Source of the DNA: Sipunculus nudus | Taxonomy: Eukaryota; Annelida; Sipuncula; Golfingiida; Sipunculidae | DNA: 64,000 nucleotides | Direction: 5' to 3' | NCBI GenBank assembly: GCA_026874595.1 | Contig: CM049309.1 | Coordinates: forward strand, 24,369,033 to 24,433,032 | Shown: positions 11,935 through 26,900 of the stretch, piece by piece | Position numbering within the stretch: the stretch's first letter is position 1 | How the letters are laid out: each line of letters begins with the position of its first letter | The notes under the pieces: generated by a model | Databases searched by the model: none | What the model was told of the DNA's origin: nothing | The model's input: only the letters and a program-made list of their open reading frames with translations | Program-made: the position numbers and the translations under genes

Positions 11935-14900
11935 GTTGGTATTAGAGTAGCTAACATAAAACATGCATGACCCATAGCCACAGGCTTTAAGTGGCCAGAT
12001 GATCAGGCAGTTGAATGACAGGTTTAACCTGTATTAGGCTGTAAAGAAAGTACTCAGTAGGCAGTTCTACTCAAGTAGACCCTGTACCATGGTGTCTCAG
12101 TGATAAACACAGAGACACTATTTGGGGCCCTCACTTGCCAGATTTAGCCGGATTATTATTAGACCCTGCCATATTTTAAGCAGTTTGATATCCATACTAT
12201 AGTGAGAGTTTCTATAATGTAATATTACAAGTCTGTTGGGACGGTTACCTGTATCCAGTATTATCACGATGTCTGACAGTAACAGTAATCATATCGTCAA
12301 CTTTCCTATTATCGCAATATCACAATATTAGTTTTTGTCCACAATTGTGGTTCAAAAGCAAACCCTTGAAGTGTATTTTTTTTTTTAAATTGACATCATT
12401 AGGGTCAGCCCGATACAATCAGACTCAATATTATTAGGCTCTGCCATATATCGAGTCCATTGAATGCCATACAGTAAAAGTTTCTACAATAAAAGCCTCA
12501 GACTACACACCACCCACTGCCCTTGTCACAAGTGTCACAGGTGTTACTATGACCCCGTGCCAGCGTGTCACTCTTCAAAGTGGACCCTAAAATAAACAAA
12601 TCTGGCGCCGTAATTTCTCAGGAATAACAAGAGCTAGCATCCCCAAATTTTATGCAAAATTCAATCACATATCATATGTGGCACCACCTGCATTGACTGA
12701 CATTTCACGGGGAATACGCTACAAATCCTTTGAAAGTCTTCTTCTCTGAAATCATTTAGCTGCAATAGTCTTCTTCTGTCGATTCAAATTCTGTTACATT
12801 GCACAAAAATGATTCTTTAGGTGGCCTTTGTTCAAGTTCCCTTAAATGATTTTAGCTCAATTATTTGTCAAAATTCAGGAAATGTATTTACTCACATAAC
12901 ATTATAATTTGTTTAGCTAGAGAGCTTATTTCAAGCATATATCTATATTCAACATAGTTTTAATTGTATACCAGAAATTAGATCAAAATTTCATAAATTT
13001 TTAAAGTTATTAGCATAAATGTAAAACCATTACCTTAAGATTTGTCCAACTTTTATTTTCACAATATAGACTACAGATAAGGTTTAAGGTAATAAAATCT
13101 TAAATTTGAGAGGAATTGGTGAAAAAGGGTAGCTTTTATTCAAGTTTCATACACCATGTCAAGTGCTTTTTTACTTCAAGCCAATCCAGTTCAGTGGTCT
13201 GCAGTGAGAGATGCAGCCTCACCTATGTTATGAAGCTGCTTCACTCCAGGCATCTCCCTGGACTCCGCTTAGTTAGGCTTACCCTTTTCCCCCCCCTGTA
13301 AAATTTACCGAATCTTTTATTTGGTTATTAAAATTACACATGTATTGAAAACTCCATTGTACAAAACTTATTTTTTGAATTATGATTCAAAGAATAACCT
13401 TGAAGATGCCATATGTTGTGGCATTATAATATTAAGGGATATTTTTCTTTTAAATAAGTTTAAACATTTTGTCATTTAAAGAATTATAAAGTATATATGT
13501 ATGCATAATTTACTTGATGTGAACCAAACTAAGGATAAATAATGATTCAATTTACAATTCTGATTAAACTTATATTTTCTGAATTATTTTAATGAAAATT
13601 TATAAAATTTGTAAATTAAAAAAAATACAATTTTTTTCCTGATTGAATCATTAAAATGATTTAGGCTACAAGTTTCATATGTTACAAGGTTCAGATGCAA
13701 TGTATACCTAATAGGCTTGTTTTAATTTGCTTAACAAATTAAGTACATGCTCATTTGAAAATGGAAAATTTTAATATTTTACAGCATTTTATTTCAGTTA
13801 ATAAATGAAATGTTTTTATTATGCTCAAGGCCATTATTCTCTAATTTGCAGGGTTTCATTTGTTCCATTTGGAAATATTTACATGCATATGTACAGGTCC
13901 CATAGTTGAAATACTGAAACATTTACAAAAACATTTTTGTGATCATGATAGGGTCCTGCATTTTTCATGTAGTCCATTAAAGTGCCCATTCCACACAGCC
14001 ACTAGGTTTTCATACAAATATTCTCAGAATCAATTTCAGCTGAGCCCTTTGACCCACAGGTCCCTTGTTTAAACTTTTCAAATAAATTGAATGCATATTT
14101 CAAATACACATTAACATCATAAGAGAAAACAATCATAAAATACCTATGTCTGTTTATCATGACATATTTGTGATAGTCCATTAGATAAATGCAATGTCCT
14201 GGTACTTTGTTATTTTTGGTATAAGTCATAAAACTTTTAAAACAAGGAAAGTCTGCCAACACCACTGTAAAGCTGGTATTCATATGTTAAAATTTTCCTA
14301 TTTTAGACATTTGATGTGTGCCAAGCATTTATTTCAAACCCTAAAATAATTTGACAGAGACAACCAAGATCTTGCATGATCTGCCAAAATTGGTAATGGA
14401 ACTGACTTAAGAATGAGCAATCATTAGCTTACTTTACCAAATTCTCATGTCACTTTTTATGTCCCTCACAGTTTATTCAAGGTAGACCCCCTCCCCCCCC
14501 CTTTCCCAGGCCAAATGTTTGAAAAATAAAATTACCAAGAACAAACCACCATGCATGGATATTTGAAAGACTTTCACATTTATCATACATCATGATTTAT
14601 TCAGGGAATGTAGTTGTGGGGTCAGTAACAGTTCCTTCCATAAATGGTAACATTAGGTCATTTTTAGCTCAGCTGACTATAAGTCATCTGAGCTATAGTC
14701 GTGGTCCATTGTCCGTCGTCCGTCCGTCTGTCCGTCCGTCCGTAGATGTGGCACGTTTTGAAACCGTAAGACCTAGGAATCCAAAATTCGGCATAATGTT
14801 AGATGTCCCCAAGATCTCCTACCAAGCCTAAAACTGGGTCTTTGCAACTTCGTTCCTTTGAGAAATTAAGGAAAAACCTCAATTTTTTATTAAAAACCTA

Positions 14901-17900
14901 TTTTCACACTTTAGGACTGCCTAATATCAAAACCACTCATCTGTTTTTCCTCATATTTAACATAAATATTCCTCTATATAGTTCCTATGTACATGCCAGA
15001 AATTATGTCTGTATTATTTAATTTAAAAAAGTTCTGGGCCCAAACATAATGCATTTTGAAAAAAATAAGGAAAGATATTTGATCACTTAACACAAAAAAT
15101 GTTAAAGCTGTGGACCTTTTTTCCAGTAATATAACTTTAATTAATCAAAATTAAATTGTATACCCAAAATTAGATCAAAATCTTTTAAATTTTTTAAAAT
15201 ATTAATAAAAATAAAAAATTGGTACCTTAAATTTTGCCCAACTTTGACCATGGCACGTTTTTTTCCTGTAAGTACTGTGGATTTAATTTTCACAGCATGT
15301 TTTTGTCAGCATTTCAACTGTTAACACCAAAAATTTGAAACCAGTTGATCAAAAACTGTAGATTTTAATCAAGTTTTCAAGCACCTTGTAACATATTGTT
15401 TACATCAAGCTAGTGTTATGCAGTTTGCAAAAGCTCAGCTCCCCAGCTTCAGCTCTAAGTTCCTTAAATTCAGCATACAGTTAGATGTCTCCAAAATCCC
15501 CTACCATGCCAAGAATTTGGTCACTAGGACTTAATACCTTCGAGATATTAATGAAAAACTTCATTTTTCCATTAAAAACCCATTGTTACACTTCAAGACT
15601 GCCTAATATCAAAACCACTGATCTGACTTTAATCATAAACAATATACATATTTTTCATTCTCTCTGCACATCCCAGAATGATGTCAGTATTGCGTAATTT
15701 TTTTAAGTTATGGGCCCAAACAAAATGCACTTTGTAAAAAATCAAGAAATATATTTACTCCCTTAACAAGGGCATTGCTAGAGATTTTTTTGTCAGGGAT
15801 GTAACATTATTTAATCAAGATTCAATTGAATACCCAAAATTAGTTCTGAATTTTTCAAATTTTATAAGTTATTAGTATAAATATAAAATTAGTACCTTAA
15901 ATTTTGCCCAACTGTGACCATGGCACGTCTGTTTCCCGTGAGCACTGTTGATATAATTTTCATATCATGCACACATAAGGATTTCAGCTTTTTAGTTTAG
16001 AAAGCTGAAAGAAATTGGCCAAAAATTGTAGCTTTTATTAATGTTTTTTATGAGACCCTGTCAGACTTTGGCTCTCTCCAGCCCCTCTTGAGTCACCTGT
16101 ATGTTGACCTTATTGACCTTTCATCAAATTATGCACGCTTGAGGCGAGGCATACAGGAATCCAGGCAGCTTATGGCCAGCCACAGTTGATCCAGGTGTCC
16201 AACCCAACTCATCTAGTAGTTTTAACCAACAACATAACAATAAACAACAAATTAATAAATTTTTATTGGTTTTTAATAACAAATTAAAGAAAAATAGAAA
16301 AGGAATTTGTTAGTTTATAGTTACAGGAAATTAACTTGCAGTTACTGATGATATAAGAATCTTGTATCGATGGGTAGAATGTCAGATATTCCAAATAACA
16401 CCATGCAGTCACCTATGGCATTTTTCAGTTCAGTTTTAATGATAAAGAAGTAAATCATATTATTCATTACTAATCATTAGGGATCATATGAAGGAAATTA
16501 ATGATAGACAAAGATGCAGTTGATAATATTAATCTAGATTCCTACTGTGTCTAGTGTGTACATTGATGTGAAATTAGTCCAAAATGAATTTTTTACAGTT
16601 ATTTTTTAATATAAATAAAACCATAAAACCAGGTACTTATGATCATTATTTAAATGTGTGAATTTTGTATATTCTGGATTCTCAACATCATTGTTTGGTG
16701 AAAATTGAATAAATACCAGACATGGTGCGAATACTTTGTAATTGTATTTAAATACGAATATGATTATGTACTCCATTATAAAATTTCTTGCATAAAGAAT
16801 GGGAATTCAGGTAAAAATGAAAGTATATGAATACTCGTGCAAATACTTTCAAAATGTATTCATGAATGCATTCATGAATATATTCTTTAATATTATTTTA
16901 ATAATCATATCAGTTATATTTCATTTTAAAAAATCATATGATTCTCTAATTATTTTTAATAAAAATTATATTTGGGACAATATTTGTAATTTTTTTTAAT
17001 AAATAGTTAAACTCATATTATATGTTCTGCTTATAAGTTATATGGCCAAGTCAAAATCTGTGTGACAATAGTACTCCAACTGTTAAAAAAATAAATGAAA
17101 TCAATCCTCTTCCCTGTCTCCAAAGGTACTATCAAAATCATACATAAGCTAATCAACAACAACTCATAATACAGCTTATATTTATTACCACACAAAACCA
17201 GCATGTGCCTCATTTCTAAATAATATTTTTTGATCATATATAACAGCTGAGCGTCGTGACCCATAGGTCCCTTGTTTTTAAATTTGAAATGTTCCAAGCA
17301 AACTGGTCCGTTACCACAAAGTAAATACTATAATCTGAATGGGATTAAAAACTGAGAAAAACATATAAATAATTCAACTGCTTTGAATTTTGTTTGCTAC
17401 ACAAATTTTTAGATTCTTTTAGTTTTCATGCTTGAAATTACCCACACCAGTCGGAATATATGTGGTTATTATGTCTAATAGCCTTAACTCCTGTGATTAA
17501 TGACATTTTGTGGCAAACTGCCACATGTATTATGGCTTAGCCTTAACTCCTATGATTAATGACATTTTGTGGCAAACTGCCACTTGAATTATGACTTAGC
17601 CTTAACTCCTGTGATTAATGACATTTTGTGGCAAACTCCCACATGTATTATGGCTAAGCCTTGGCTCCTGTGATTAATGACATTTTGTGGCAAACTCCCA
17701 CATGTATTATGGCTTAGCCTTGGCTCCTGTGATTAATGACATTTTGTGGCAAACTCCCACATGTATTATGGCTTAGCCTTGGCTCCTGTGATTAATGACA
17801 TTTTGTGGCAAACTCCCACATGTATTATGGCTTAGCCTTGGCTCCTGTGATTAATGACATTTTGTGGCAAACTCCCACATGTATTATGGCTTAGCCTTGG

Positions 17901-20900
17901 CTCCTATGATTAATGACATTTTGTGGCAAACTCCCACATGTATTATGGCTTAGCCTTGGCTCCTGTGATTAATGACATTTTGTGGCAAACTCCCACATGT
18001 ATTATGGCTTAGCCTTGGCTCCTATGATTAATGACATTTTGTGGCAAACTCCCACATGTATTATGGCTTAGCCTTGGCTCCTGTGATTAATGACATTTTG
18101 TGGCAAACTCCCACATGTATTATGGCTTAGCCTTGGCTCCGTGTGATTAATGACATTTTGTGGCAAACTCCCACATGTATTATGGCTTAGCCTTGGCTCC
18201 TGTGATTAATGACATTTTGTGGCAAACTCCCACATGTATTATGGCTTAGCCTTGGCTCCTGTGATAAATGACATTTTGTGGCAAACTCCCACATGTATTA
18301 TGGCTTAGCCTTGGCTCCTGTGATTAATGACATTTTGTGGCAAACTCCCACATGTATTATGGCTTAGCCTTGGCTCCTGTGATTAATGACATTTTGTGGC
18401 AAACTCCCACATGTATTATGGCTTAGCCTTGGCTCCTATGCTCTCTCTACATTATCCTCTTTGAGAGCCCTATAACAAGTGACTAGAGACATTCCAATTG
18501 ACAATGAAATTATAATATACTGCTTAACAAATGTAATATCCAATAAATAAACATTTTTATTGAATGTACAAAACATTCAAAATGTGTTACCACTTTAAAC
18601 ATAGATTTGGACATGTATTGTCTATAAGCAGTGTCTGCCCACAGCCATATCATATGCACCACCTTGGACCCATCTCACAGAACCCACTGAGGTGAGGATT
18701 GTGCATAAGGGTAACTTGTTACAATGTGTCACCTGCCAGCTGTGTAACAATGTGTCACCTGCCAGCTGTGTTACAATGTGTCACCTGCCAGCTGTGTTAC
18801 AATGTGTCACCTGCCAGCTGTGTTACAATGTGTCACCTGCCAGCTGTGTTACAATGTGTCACCTGCCAGCTGTGCATATTTTGTGACCCTGCTTAGCAAA
18901 GGTCATATTGACATTGTTATCACTGCTTTGCACTGATATTGTTTACAGGAACTATTCTGGAACTGTAGAAATAGATTACAAACTGTAATCTTATTTATGT
19001 TATATTATACAGGAACTATGCTGGAACCTTTGATATGGCATACAAGACAGTGGTGCTGTTACGCAGAATCATTGCAGGCACCAAGTGGAACAATGCCAGG
19101 TGAGACATTTGTATTTATATTATATTGTATGGTAAGACTTTATTTTGTATTATATTCAAATATTTTTAGCTCAGTTGACTGAAAGTCATCTGAATTATGG
19201 TGATGAGCATTAATCAGTTGTCTATCTATCTGTTTTTTTTTCAGCAGTTTGGCTGTCCATTAACAGGGCAAAAAGTGTTGCCTGGTACTTTACTTCCTTG
19301 GTGCTACAGGCCCAGGATCCCAGAGGTCATGTGTGAATCTCCTTGGCCTTAAATTAAGTAACAATGACCTATATTTTGTGAGGGTTCTGGCATAATCTGA
19401 TTTTGAGCACCTTAAAGTCAGGTCCTTCTCAGTGTTTAACATTAATAAACTAATGTTTTGCAATAGATAAAAAATTAAAATCATGTACCTCATATACACC
19501 TTTCGGACTATCAGCATACAAAATTTGAGTATATCACTTGTGGTATATCCTGGTAATTCCCAGAGGGGATTATTTCCTAGTTGGGAACTCCCACCTCATA
19601 ATTGCTGCAATGGGAATTTCTGAACAACCCTTTTAATCACAAAATATTTTAGCTTCAGTGACATAACTGGCAATATTCATCACAAGATATCATTATTCCG
19701 TTACCATTATTGATCAAAGTAAAAGAGAGTGCAAAGACTGACAAAATGTAAACACTGTGGCTGCAGATGAGGACTGCATACAAATGCACGTTGATATATA
19801 TGGTACGGAACATACTGACATCACTGTCTGCATTCTACCAACATTTGATAACAATTTCATGAAAACAATTAGACCGTGACTGCATATACTGATATAAAAC
19901 AGTTAAAACATTGATACTTTTGTACCTTTTTATATACCCATCTTAGACAGGACGTATTATGGTATACCCACGATTGGTCAATCCTACTGTTAACTTTCAG
20001 CAATAACTTAACCAGGGCTTTGATAGATTTTCACAAAACTCACCATAACTACTCACCAATAGATTATTTCATCCTAATATGATTGTAGGCAATATCCACA
20101 CACATTTATTGAGTTCAGAGGTCACCAGGCTACTTTGTGCTGTTGCCGTGATAACTTTCTAAGGAATATGAAAGCTCTTGATAAAAATTAAGAGAATTTT
20201 TAACAAATATAATATCCTACCTAGTTTGATTTCTGTCAAAATCTATGCTTTTGAATGAGGTCAAAAGTCACCAGAGTGTGGTGGCGCTGTTATGACTTAC
20301 CTAAAATCTGATGAATTTTCATGAAACTCATAAATATTTACCAATAGAGTTTTTAACCTAACTTGGATTCTCTTGCAGAACCCATGCATATTTACTGAGG
20401 TCAGAGGTCACAAGACGTATGACAGACATATTATGCACCCTTGCAGTGCTCCTGTTAGTGGTTTAAGTACACATATACAGACAATTATTTTATTTACCAG
20501 TCACAAAAGTATTTCCTAGGTCTTATTTCCCAGTCATTCTAAGAAAGGAAAATTTCATTACATTTTTCATATTCTTAGTCAGTTATTCCCATTATTAAAG
20601 TGTGCTGAATTATCTTGACTTTATCACATTAAATAATTTTTCCTGTATGGACAGTTATATGAATATAATCTGTATCCAAAGATATTTATTAATGACAACA
20701 TTTATGTCTGTCATTACACATAACTTCTAATCTTTATTGTGCCAGAATTGCACTAATTATAAACATAGTTTTACTCTTTTTCAGTGAACTCATGACCATT
20801 ATAAAGAAGGAAGGAAGACGAGTGATGGAGACCCAGCCATCAGAAACAGTGGTCGGAAATATGATCCGGAGAGGTAGATCTGCCCTCAGTCTATGAGTTA

Positions 20901-23900
20901 CTTGTGTTACAAGTTGTTACAGTTGATCTGCCCTCAGTTGAGGGCAAAGTGTAAAAATTGTTCAAAGTGTAAAAATAACATTCATGGCTTATCAAATGTT
21001 GATAGATTGAGCTTTTTGTGGCACCACCTGTATCAACTGACATTTTACAGGGGAAAAGGTTGAAACCTTTGAATATCTTCTTCTATAAAAATATTCAGCC
21101 AAATTGTTCAATATTTCACAGAAATAATACCAGAGACGAGCTCTCTCAATTTTTGGAGGTTGTTGTGTCAGCATGTGTAAACAAATTTGTACAAAATTTT
21201 CGTGGAGTCTAAAAACTGTTGACCTGGACCTTGAATATCAAAAATGTAAAATTTTTGTGAATCCCAGAACTTTTGATGTACTACATATTTCTCCTTAAAT
21301 TTGTTTCCACCTAGTTCTTGTCAGAGTTTTAAAACTGGTGACCTTGACCTTATTCTTCCCTTGTACAACCTGTACAGACCAGTCATGATTTGATTAAGTC
21401 TTCACGTAAGTGTGACGCATCACTTAAGGAAGAACCCTGTTGACTTTGGTGTCATGAGGTCAAAGGTCAAGATCACATCTGATGTTAATCTCAGTTTGGT
21501 GTTTAGATGATAAAATTCCTGTTGTGAATGTTAGCCTATAATGTCATCATGCTAGTCAGTGGAGTGTCATGACCAATGGGTCACTTGTTTATGCATAAAG
21601 CATCTGTGTTATCTGACCATTTAAGTCTGTCATCTATAAATTAGTCTAAATACTGATGCTTATACAAATATGTGATCATCAGAGGCTCCTGCATCATGTG
21701 GTACATAAATGAACACAAATCAATCTATATGTGCATATTATGATCATTTATCACATAGTGATCATTGATATATACAAAAAAATTAAATTGGTACCTCATT
21801 TACATATGCTAGGATTTTATATAAATATTCTTATAATCAATTTCAGCTGCACTGTGACCCACAGGTCCTTTGTTTCAACACTAGCAGTATATACTTTTAT
21901 TCCCCTCAGTGTTATCCTATCTGACAATATACACACACATGCCCTTCACTGTAACCTGTTTCTCCAGTGATATATAGATAATCTGCTGCTCATTTCTTGT
22001 AATATTCTTCTTATAACACCCTCATTCAAGGTTAAGTCTTTTCTTTCAGTCCTGAAGATAATAAGAGAAGAATATGCAAGGTAGCTTTCTTGTTATTTCC
22101 ATTAAAAGTGTCAGTTTGATGAGCACTTGTGTATATGAATCTAAGATTTAAGATTACTTAAGATTTAAAAGGATACTTTGACTTCAGTAGGACTACAATT
22201 TTCAGGGCTTGTCAATCTTATTGTATGCTTATGATTTTGAGCTCATATAAGAAATAGAATCAACTTGGAAGCCTTGAATAGATTAATCAAATGCCAGTGA
22301 CGGGCTAAAGCACAAGTGCTTCTTGATTTTATTAAATATTTTTGAATTTATGAGGGAGAAATGTTATTGATCTTGAAAGTGTTGTGTAAAATACAAATAT
22401 CGATTTCAAGCTGTAACTAACACAATCATGATTTTGAAAAGTTATTAACCTATTTTAAATTTTCATATAGGAAATTTTAGTGAACCTGTGAACATATGCG
22501 ATGGTGTAGCGTCCTCCCTGGTCTGTACTATAACCCATACTATCTCAAAAACAGAAACAGCTAGCATCACCAAATATTATGCAAAAACTCAGTCATAAAA
22601 AAAAACTATCGAACTGAGCTTTTTTTGGCTATCTGCATTCACTTAGATTTTACAGGGGAAAAAGTTAAAAAGACATTAAAAAATCTTCTTCTCTGAAACT
22701 GTCTAGCCAAATTGTTCAATATTTCACAGAAATAATCCAAGAAACAATATCTCTCAACTTTGTTTGATTATATAGTTCTTTGATTTTTAGCCGAGTTACA
22801 GGAAGCTGAACTTAGTCTTTGGCAAAAAAACATTCTAAAGTTACAATTTCAGAAATGGCTGCAGCTATCATCACCAAATTTTATGCAAATGTTGGTCACA
22901 TGAGTCATATTTGAAATTGAGGTATTGGTGGGGCTGTCTACATGGACCTCTTTTGTACAGGTGTTCATTACTTTAATCGATAATTTCTCTAGAACAGCAA
23001 GAGCTAGCATCCGAAAATTTTATGGAAAAATCAGTCAAATGTTGTGGGATTGATCTTTTTGTGAGCCACCTGCATAGACTTACATTTTCCAGGTGTAAGC
23101 TAGAAATCCTTTGAAAATCTTCTTTTCTGAAATCATTTAGCCAAATTGTTCAAAATTTCACAAGAATGATCCCAGACATGAGCTTTTTAAGTGTGTTCAA
23201 ATTGTTTGGGTTCCATTATTTTGGCTGAGTTACAGGAATCATAACTTAGTCATATGGCCAAGTAAGCATACTAACTATAAACAGTCTCAGAAACAACAGG
23301 AGCTAGCATCGCCAAGTTTGGTGCAAATGTTGGTCACATAACTCATATCGAAAAAACTGGTGTATAAGACAAACTACTGTATAAGACGAGTAGGATTTTT
23401 TGCATAAAAAATGGGTTAAAATTATTTTTAGCCAAATAAATAGGAGACAGGTTGAGACCATTCCGACTGAGGATGTAAAGGTAAGTGAGATGTTTTAATT
23501 TGACCTGAGTGTCACTTGAAAAAATAAAAAGATTGAACATTTTTATGCCCCCGCCACACAGTGGCCGGGGCATATAGTTTTACCCATGTCCGTCCTTCCG
23601 TCCTTCCATCCTTCCGAAATAAAACAGTTGTACGGACTTTTTTTAGCAATGCCTGCAGATATTGGCCTGATTTTTGGTGTGTGGGCAGATAATGACCACT
23701 TACAGATCAAGTTCACGTTTCATCCCCATTGACCTACTTTTGACCATTTTACTGCTCCTAAACTTAGAAAATTTCATGAAAAATAGAAATTTTCATGACA
23801 AATATACATGTACGGACTTTTTTTCGCAGTACCTCCAGATATTGGCCTGATTTTTGGTGTGTAGGCAGATAATGACCAGTTACAGATCAAGTTCGCGTTT

Positions 23901-26900
23901 CCTCCCAGTTGACCTACTTTTGACCGTTTTACGGCTCCTTAACTTAGAAAATTTCATGAAAAATATAAATTTTCATGACAAATACACATGAATGGACTTT
24001 TTTTCGCAATGCCTGCAGATATTGGCCTGATTTTTTGTGTGTGGGTAGATTATGACCAGTTACAGATCGAGTGTGCGTTTCGTTCCAGTTGACCTATTTT
24101 GACTGTTTTACGGCTCCTGAACATAGAAAATTTCATGAAAATATATATTTTCATGACAAATACACATGTACTGACTTTTTTTTGCAATACCTGCAGATAT
24201 TTGCCTCATTTTTGGTGTGTGGGCAGATAATGACCAGTTACAGATCAAGTTCATGTTTTGTCCCAGTTGACCTACTTTTGACCGTTTCACGGTGGTCTAA
24301 TATAGAAAATTTCATAAAAAAGTGCACATGTACGGACTTTTTTTCACAATGCCTGCAGATACGGGCTTGATTTTTGGTGTGTAGGCAGATAATGACCAGT
24401 TACAGCTCAAGTTTTTGTTTTTTCTCAGTTGACCTACTTTTGACCATTTGACTGCTCCTGAACATACAAAGTTTCATGAAAAATAGAAATTTTCATAACA
24501 AATGCATATGTACCAACTTTTTTTCCTCAATGCCTGCAGATACCACCCTGATTTTTTATGTGTAGGCAGATAATGACAGTTGCAGATTGAGTTCGCGTTT
24601 CATCCCGGTTGACCTACTTTTCATTGTCTTACGGCGCCTAAATATAGAAAATTTCATGAAAGACAGAAATTTTTATGGAAAATGCACATGTATGGACTTT
24701 TTTTCACAGTGCCTGCAGATACTGGCCTGATTTTTGGTGTGTTGCTTGATAATGACCCGTAACAGATCGAGTTTGCATTTTGCCCTTGTTGACCTACTTT
24801 GGACCATATGACACCTCCTGAACTTAAAAATTTTTTCAAAATTTAACAAATGTTTCTAATTTGCCCCAGGCAGGGGCATTCGTGTTTTTCCGACACATCT
24901 AGTTGTTTCTTGTTGTTGTTTATATCAAAAATTGAATACTAATAATAATATTGTTAATAGGATTTAAAAAAGACAATAAAAAACAGAATACAGTTGATCT
25001 CCCATTTGCCACCATTTTTGACATCATGAAACAGGTAAGTCATAGTTTAGGGTCCATCCAGGGCTTCATTTATAAGTTTTGGTGTATAAGTCTGGGTAGC
25101 TTTTCTCAATCGATATTTGAGGTATAAATTTTTCGACTTATACACCAGTTTTTACTGTATTTAAAATTGAGGTTTTTGTGGCACCACCTACATCACCCTA
25201 TTTTTTATAGGCAAAAACCTCATAATTTTAGCCTCTTTCAGCTTCTTTATGAAACCTGTTTGATGATGAAACTGTGAAGCTGAATGGTTTAATTTTTCAC
25301 AATAATTATCCTAGGGTAGGGTTATTTCAGTTGTATAAGAACAGATTGAGTTCATTGATTTTTGGCAGTCATAGAAAGCTGAATTTGGTGTTGTGGCAAA
25401 ATAAGCCTATATTAAACTGAGGGCTGCAATAGTTGTCTTCTGTTGTTTCTTCTGTAAATTTATACAAAACTGATACTTAGGTGGCCTTTGTTTAAGTTTA
25501 CATCACAATGCATTCACCATAACAAAGTGCAAACTGTCGCTAACTAGTTAAAACTTTAGTCTTTGATGGTGGTCTTGTCAAATTAAAAGCTGTTTCAAAC
25601 TTTTCTGATTGACCTGATTGTACTTTTCAAATAATGGTAAACCATGTTATAATGGAAGCATTATAACTGATGTATATCCCATTGCACAGGTTTGCATTAC
25701 CCTGTAGGCCTTGTTTTAATTTTTTAAATATCATTGTTTTGAAATTTATATGCATATTGATCAAGCACATGTAGCTTCACCAGTTGTTTACATTGTTGAC
25801 ATCATATGCAGGCTTGATTGCATATTATATTGAGTGGTCTGGCAATTTAAATGTGCCAAGCCATTGTGTTATGCAAGCAATTAACCAGAGTTAACCAATG
25901 AAAGTCAGATCTGAGGTCTACACAGACTCAGAGATTTAGCCTAGATCATCAGACACTGATTTCATTGTGGGAGTTAAACATTAAATTTTCTTTAAAGAAA
26001 GTGTGTTTTTGCATGCATGCAGGCAACACAGATAATTAATTAGTGGTTTTTTTAGGTCTCTAGGTTGCCTAGAAGAAGGAGACCCCCAGGATTCACTACA
26101 TGTGAGTGCTATTATTCCTCATTTTCTGGCCACATCCCAGATTATAGCTACACCCCCCCATACTTGACTTTTTTTCTGGATGTCCACTGACAAAGGTAAT
26201 TGTGATACTCAGATCCAGGGGCTGTTAGAAGATTCTCATATGTTTGTGTTTAGGCAGGGCAGACCTGCATTTGGTGTCTCTGTCCACACTTACATATGCA
26301 TTATAGAAAACAGAAGCAGAACAGACGAGATCTGTAAAAGTTATACATATATATATTTCCACATGAAATATCTGTAAATAATGAGCTTGAGACATTTCCA
26401 TGTCACACAGGTGCCAGTCAATGAGTGGTTATGGGGTTATTTTTGTGTACATTCATGATTGCCTGTCAAATCACTACAGAGACCAGGCTGTCTTGCCTGT
26501 TTGTGACATAAGATTCATTTCAACATGTCTTGCTCTATTCATTCCACTGATTCTTGTAAAATCCAGGAAAACTATAGTCACTTGATAAATGATAATCAGC
26601 TATTGAATCTAATTATTCTGTATTATCACTTAAATTTGTAAAATAAAGTTATACATGAGTGTTTCAAAATTAACTTTGTTTAATGCTTTAGTTTCCTGGC
26701 AACCACAACAGGGAAGTCATAAATGGCTGCCTTGTTTGCCAACAACTGACATACACACATTACACTCACTTTCAGCTGTATTCTACATGGATTTTGCATA
26801 GCCTAGGGGTTAAGGCATTTAACTAGGGGCAGGAGGTTCTAGGTTCAAACCCTGTCACCTTAAAGGGGAGAGATTTCCTTCATCACCTTAAAGGGGCCTA

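Larger units (their letters stand above)
22473..25716 (+). mobile_element. Family-2 element interrupted by other elements
   Basis: Head at 22473 is ttttagtgaacctgtgaaca; tail near 25712 is ctgtaggccttgttttaa. The family consensus (tcatatttgaaattgaggt...gtggcrccacc) is broken exactly at tcaTA (23347) and resumes at TAttt (25158), where the pogo-like element is inserted. Confidence 0.75.

Noticed and set aside
9572-14073. A single 4.5-kb family-1 element from the head at 9572 to the tail at 14073
   Set aside because: It would have to contain EIF2B2 exon 1, and the interior does not match other copies. Treated as unrelated fragments.
17480-18876. Regular repeats that could suggest a CRISPR array
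   Set aside because: Units are directly abutting with no unique spacers, no cas genes, and the context is a split eukaryotic gene.
23432-23480. Second candidate linker exon ending GTAAAG/gtaagt
   Set aside because: Phase is compatible, but there is no family resemblance and it is inside the same mobile insertion.
24961-25034. Apparent EIF2B2 exon (tactaat branch-like site, tag acceptor, gtaagt donor; reads [13 protein letters not shown])
   Set aside because: Its entry phase does not fit exon 4, and it lies inside the pogo-like insertion. The exon at 26056-26101 fits both phase and family sequence (DPQDSLHKML).
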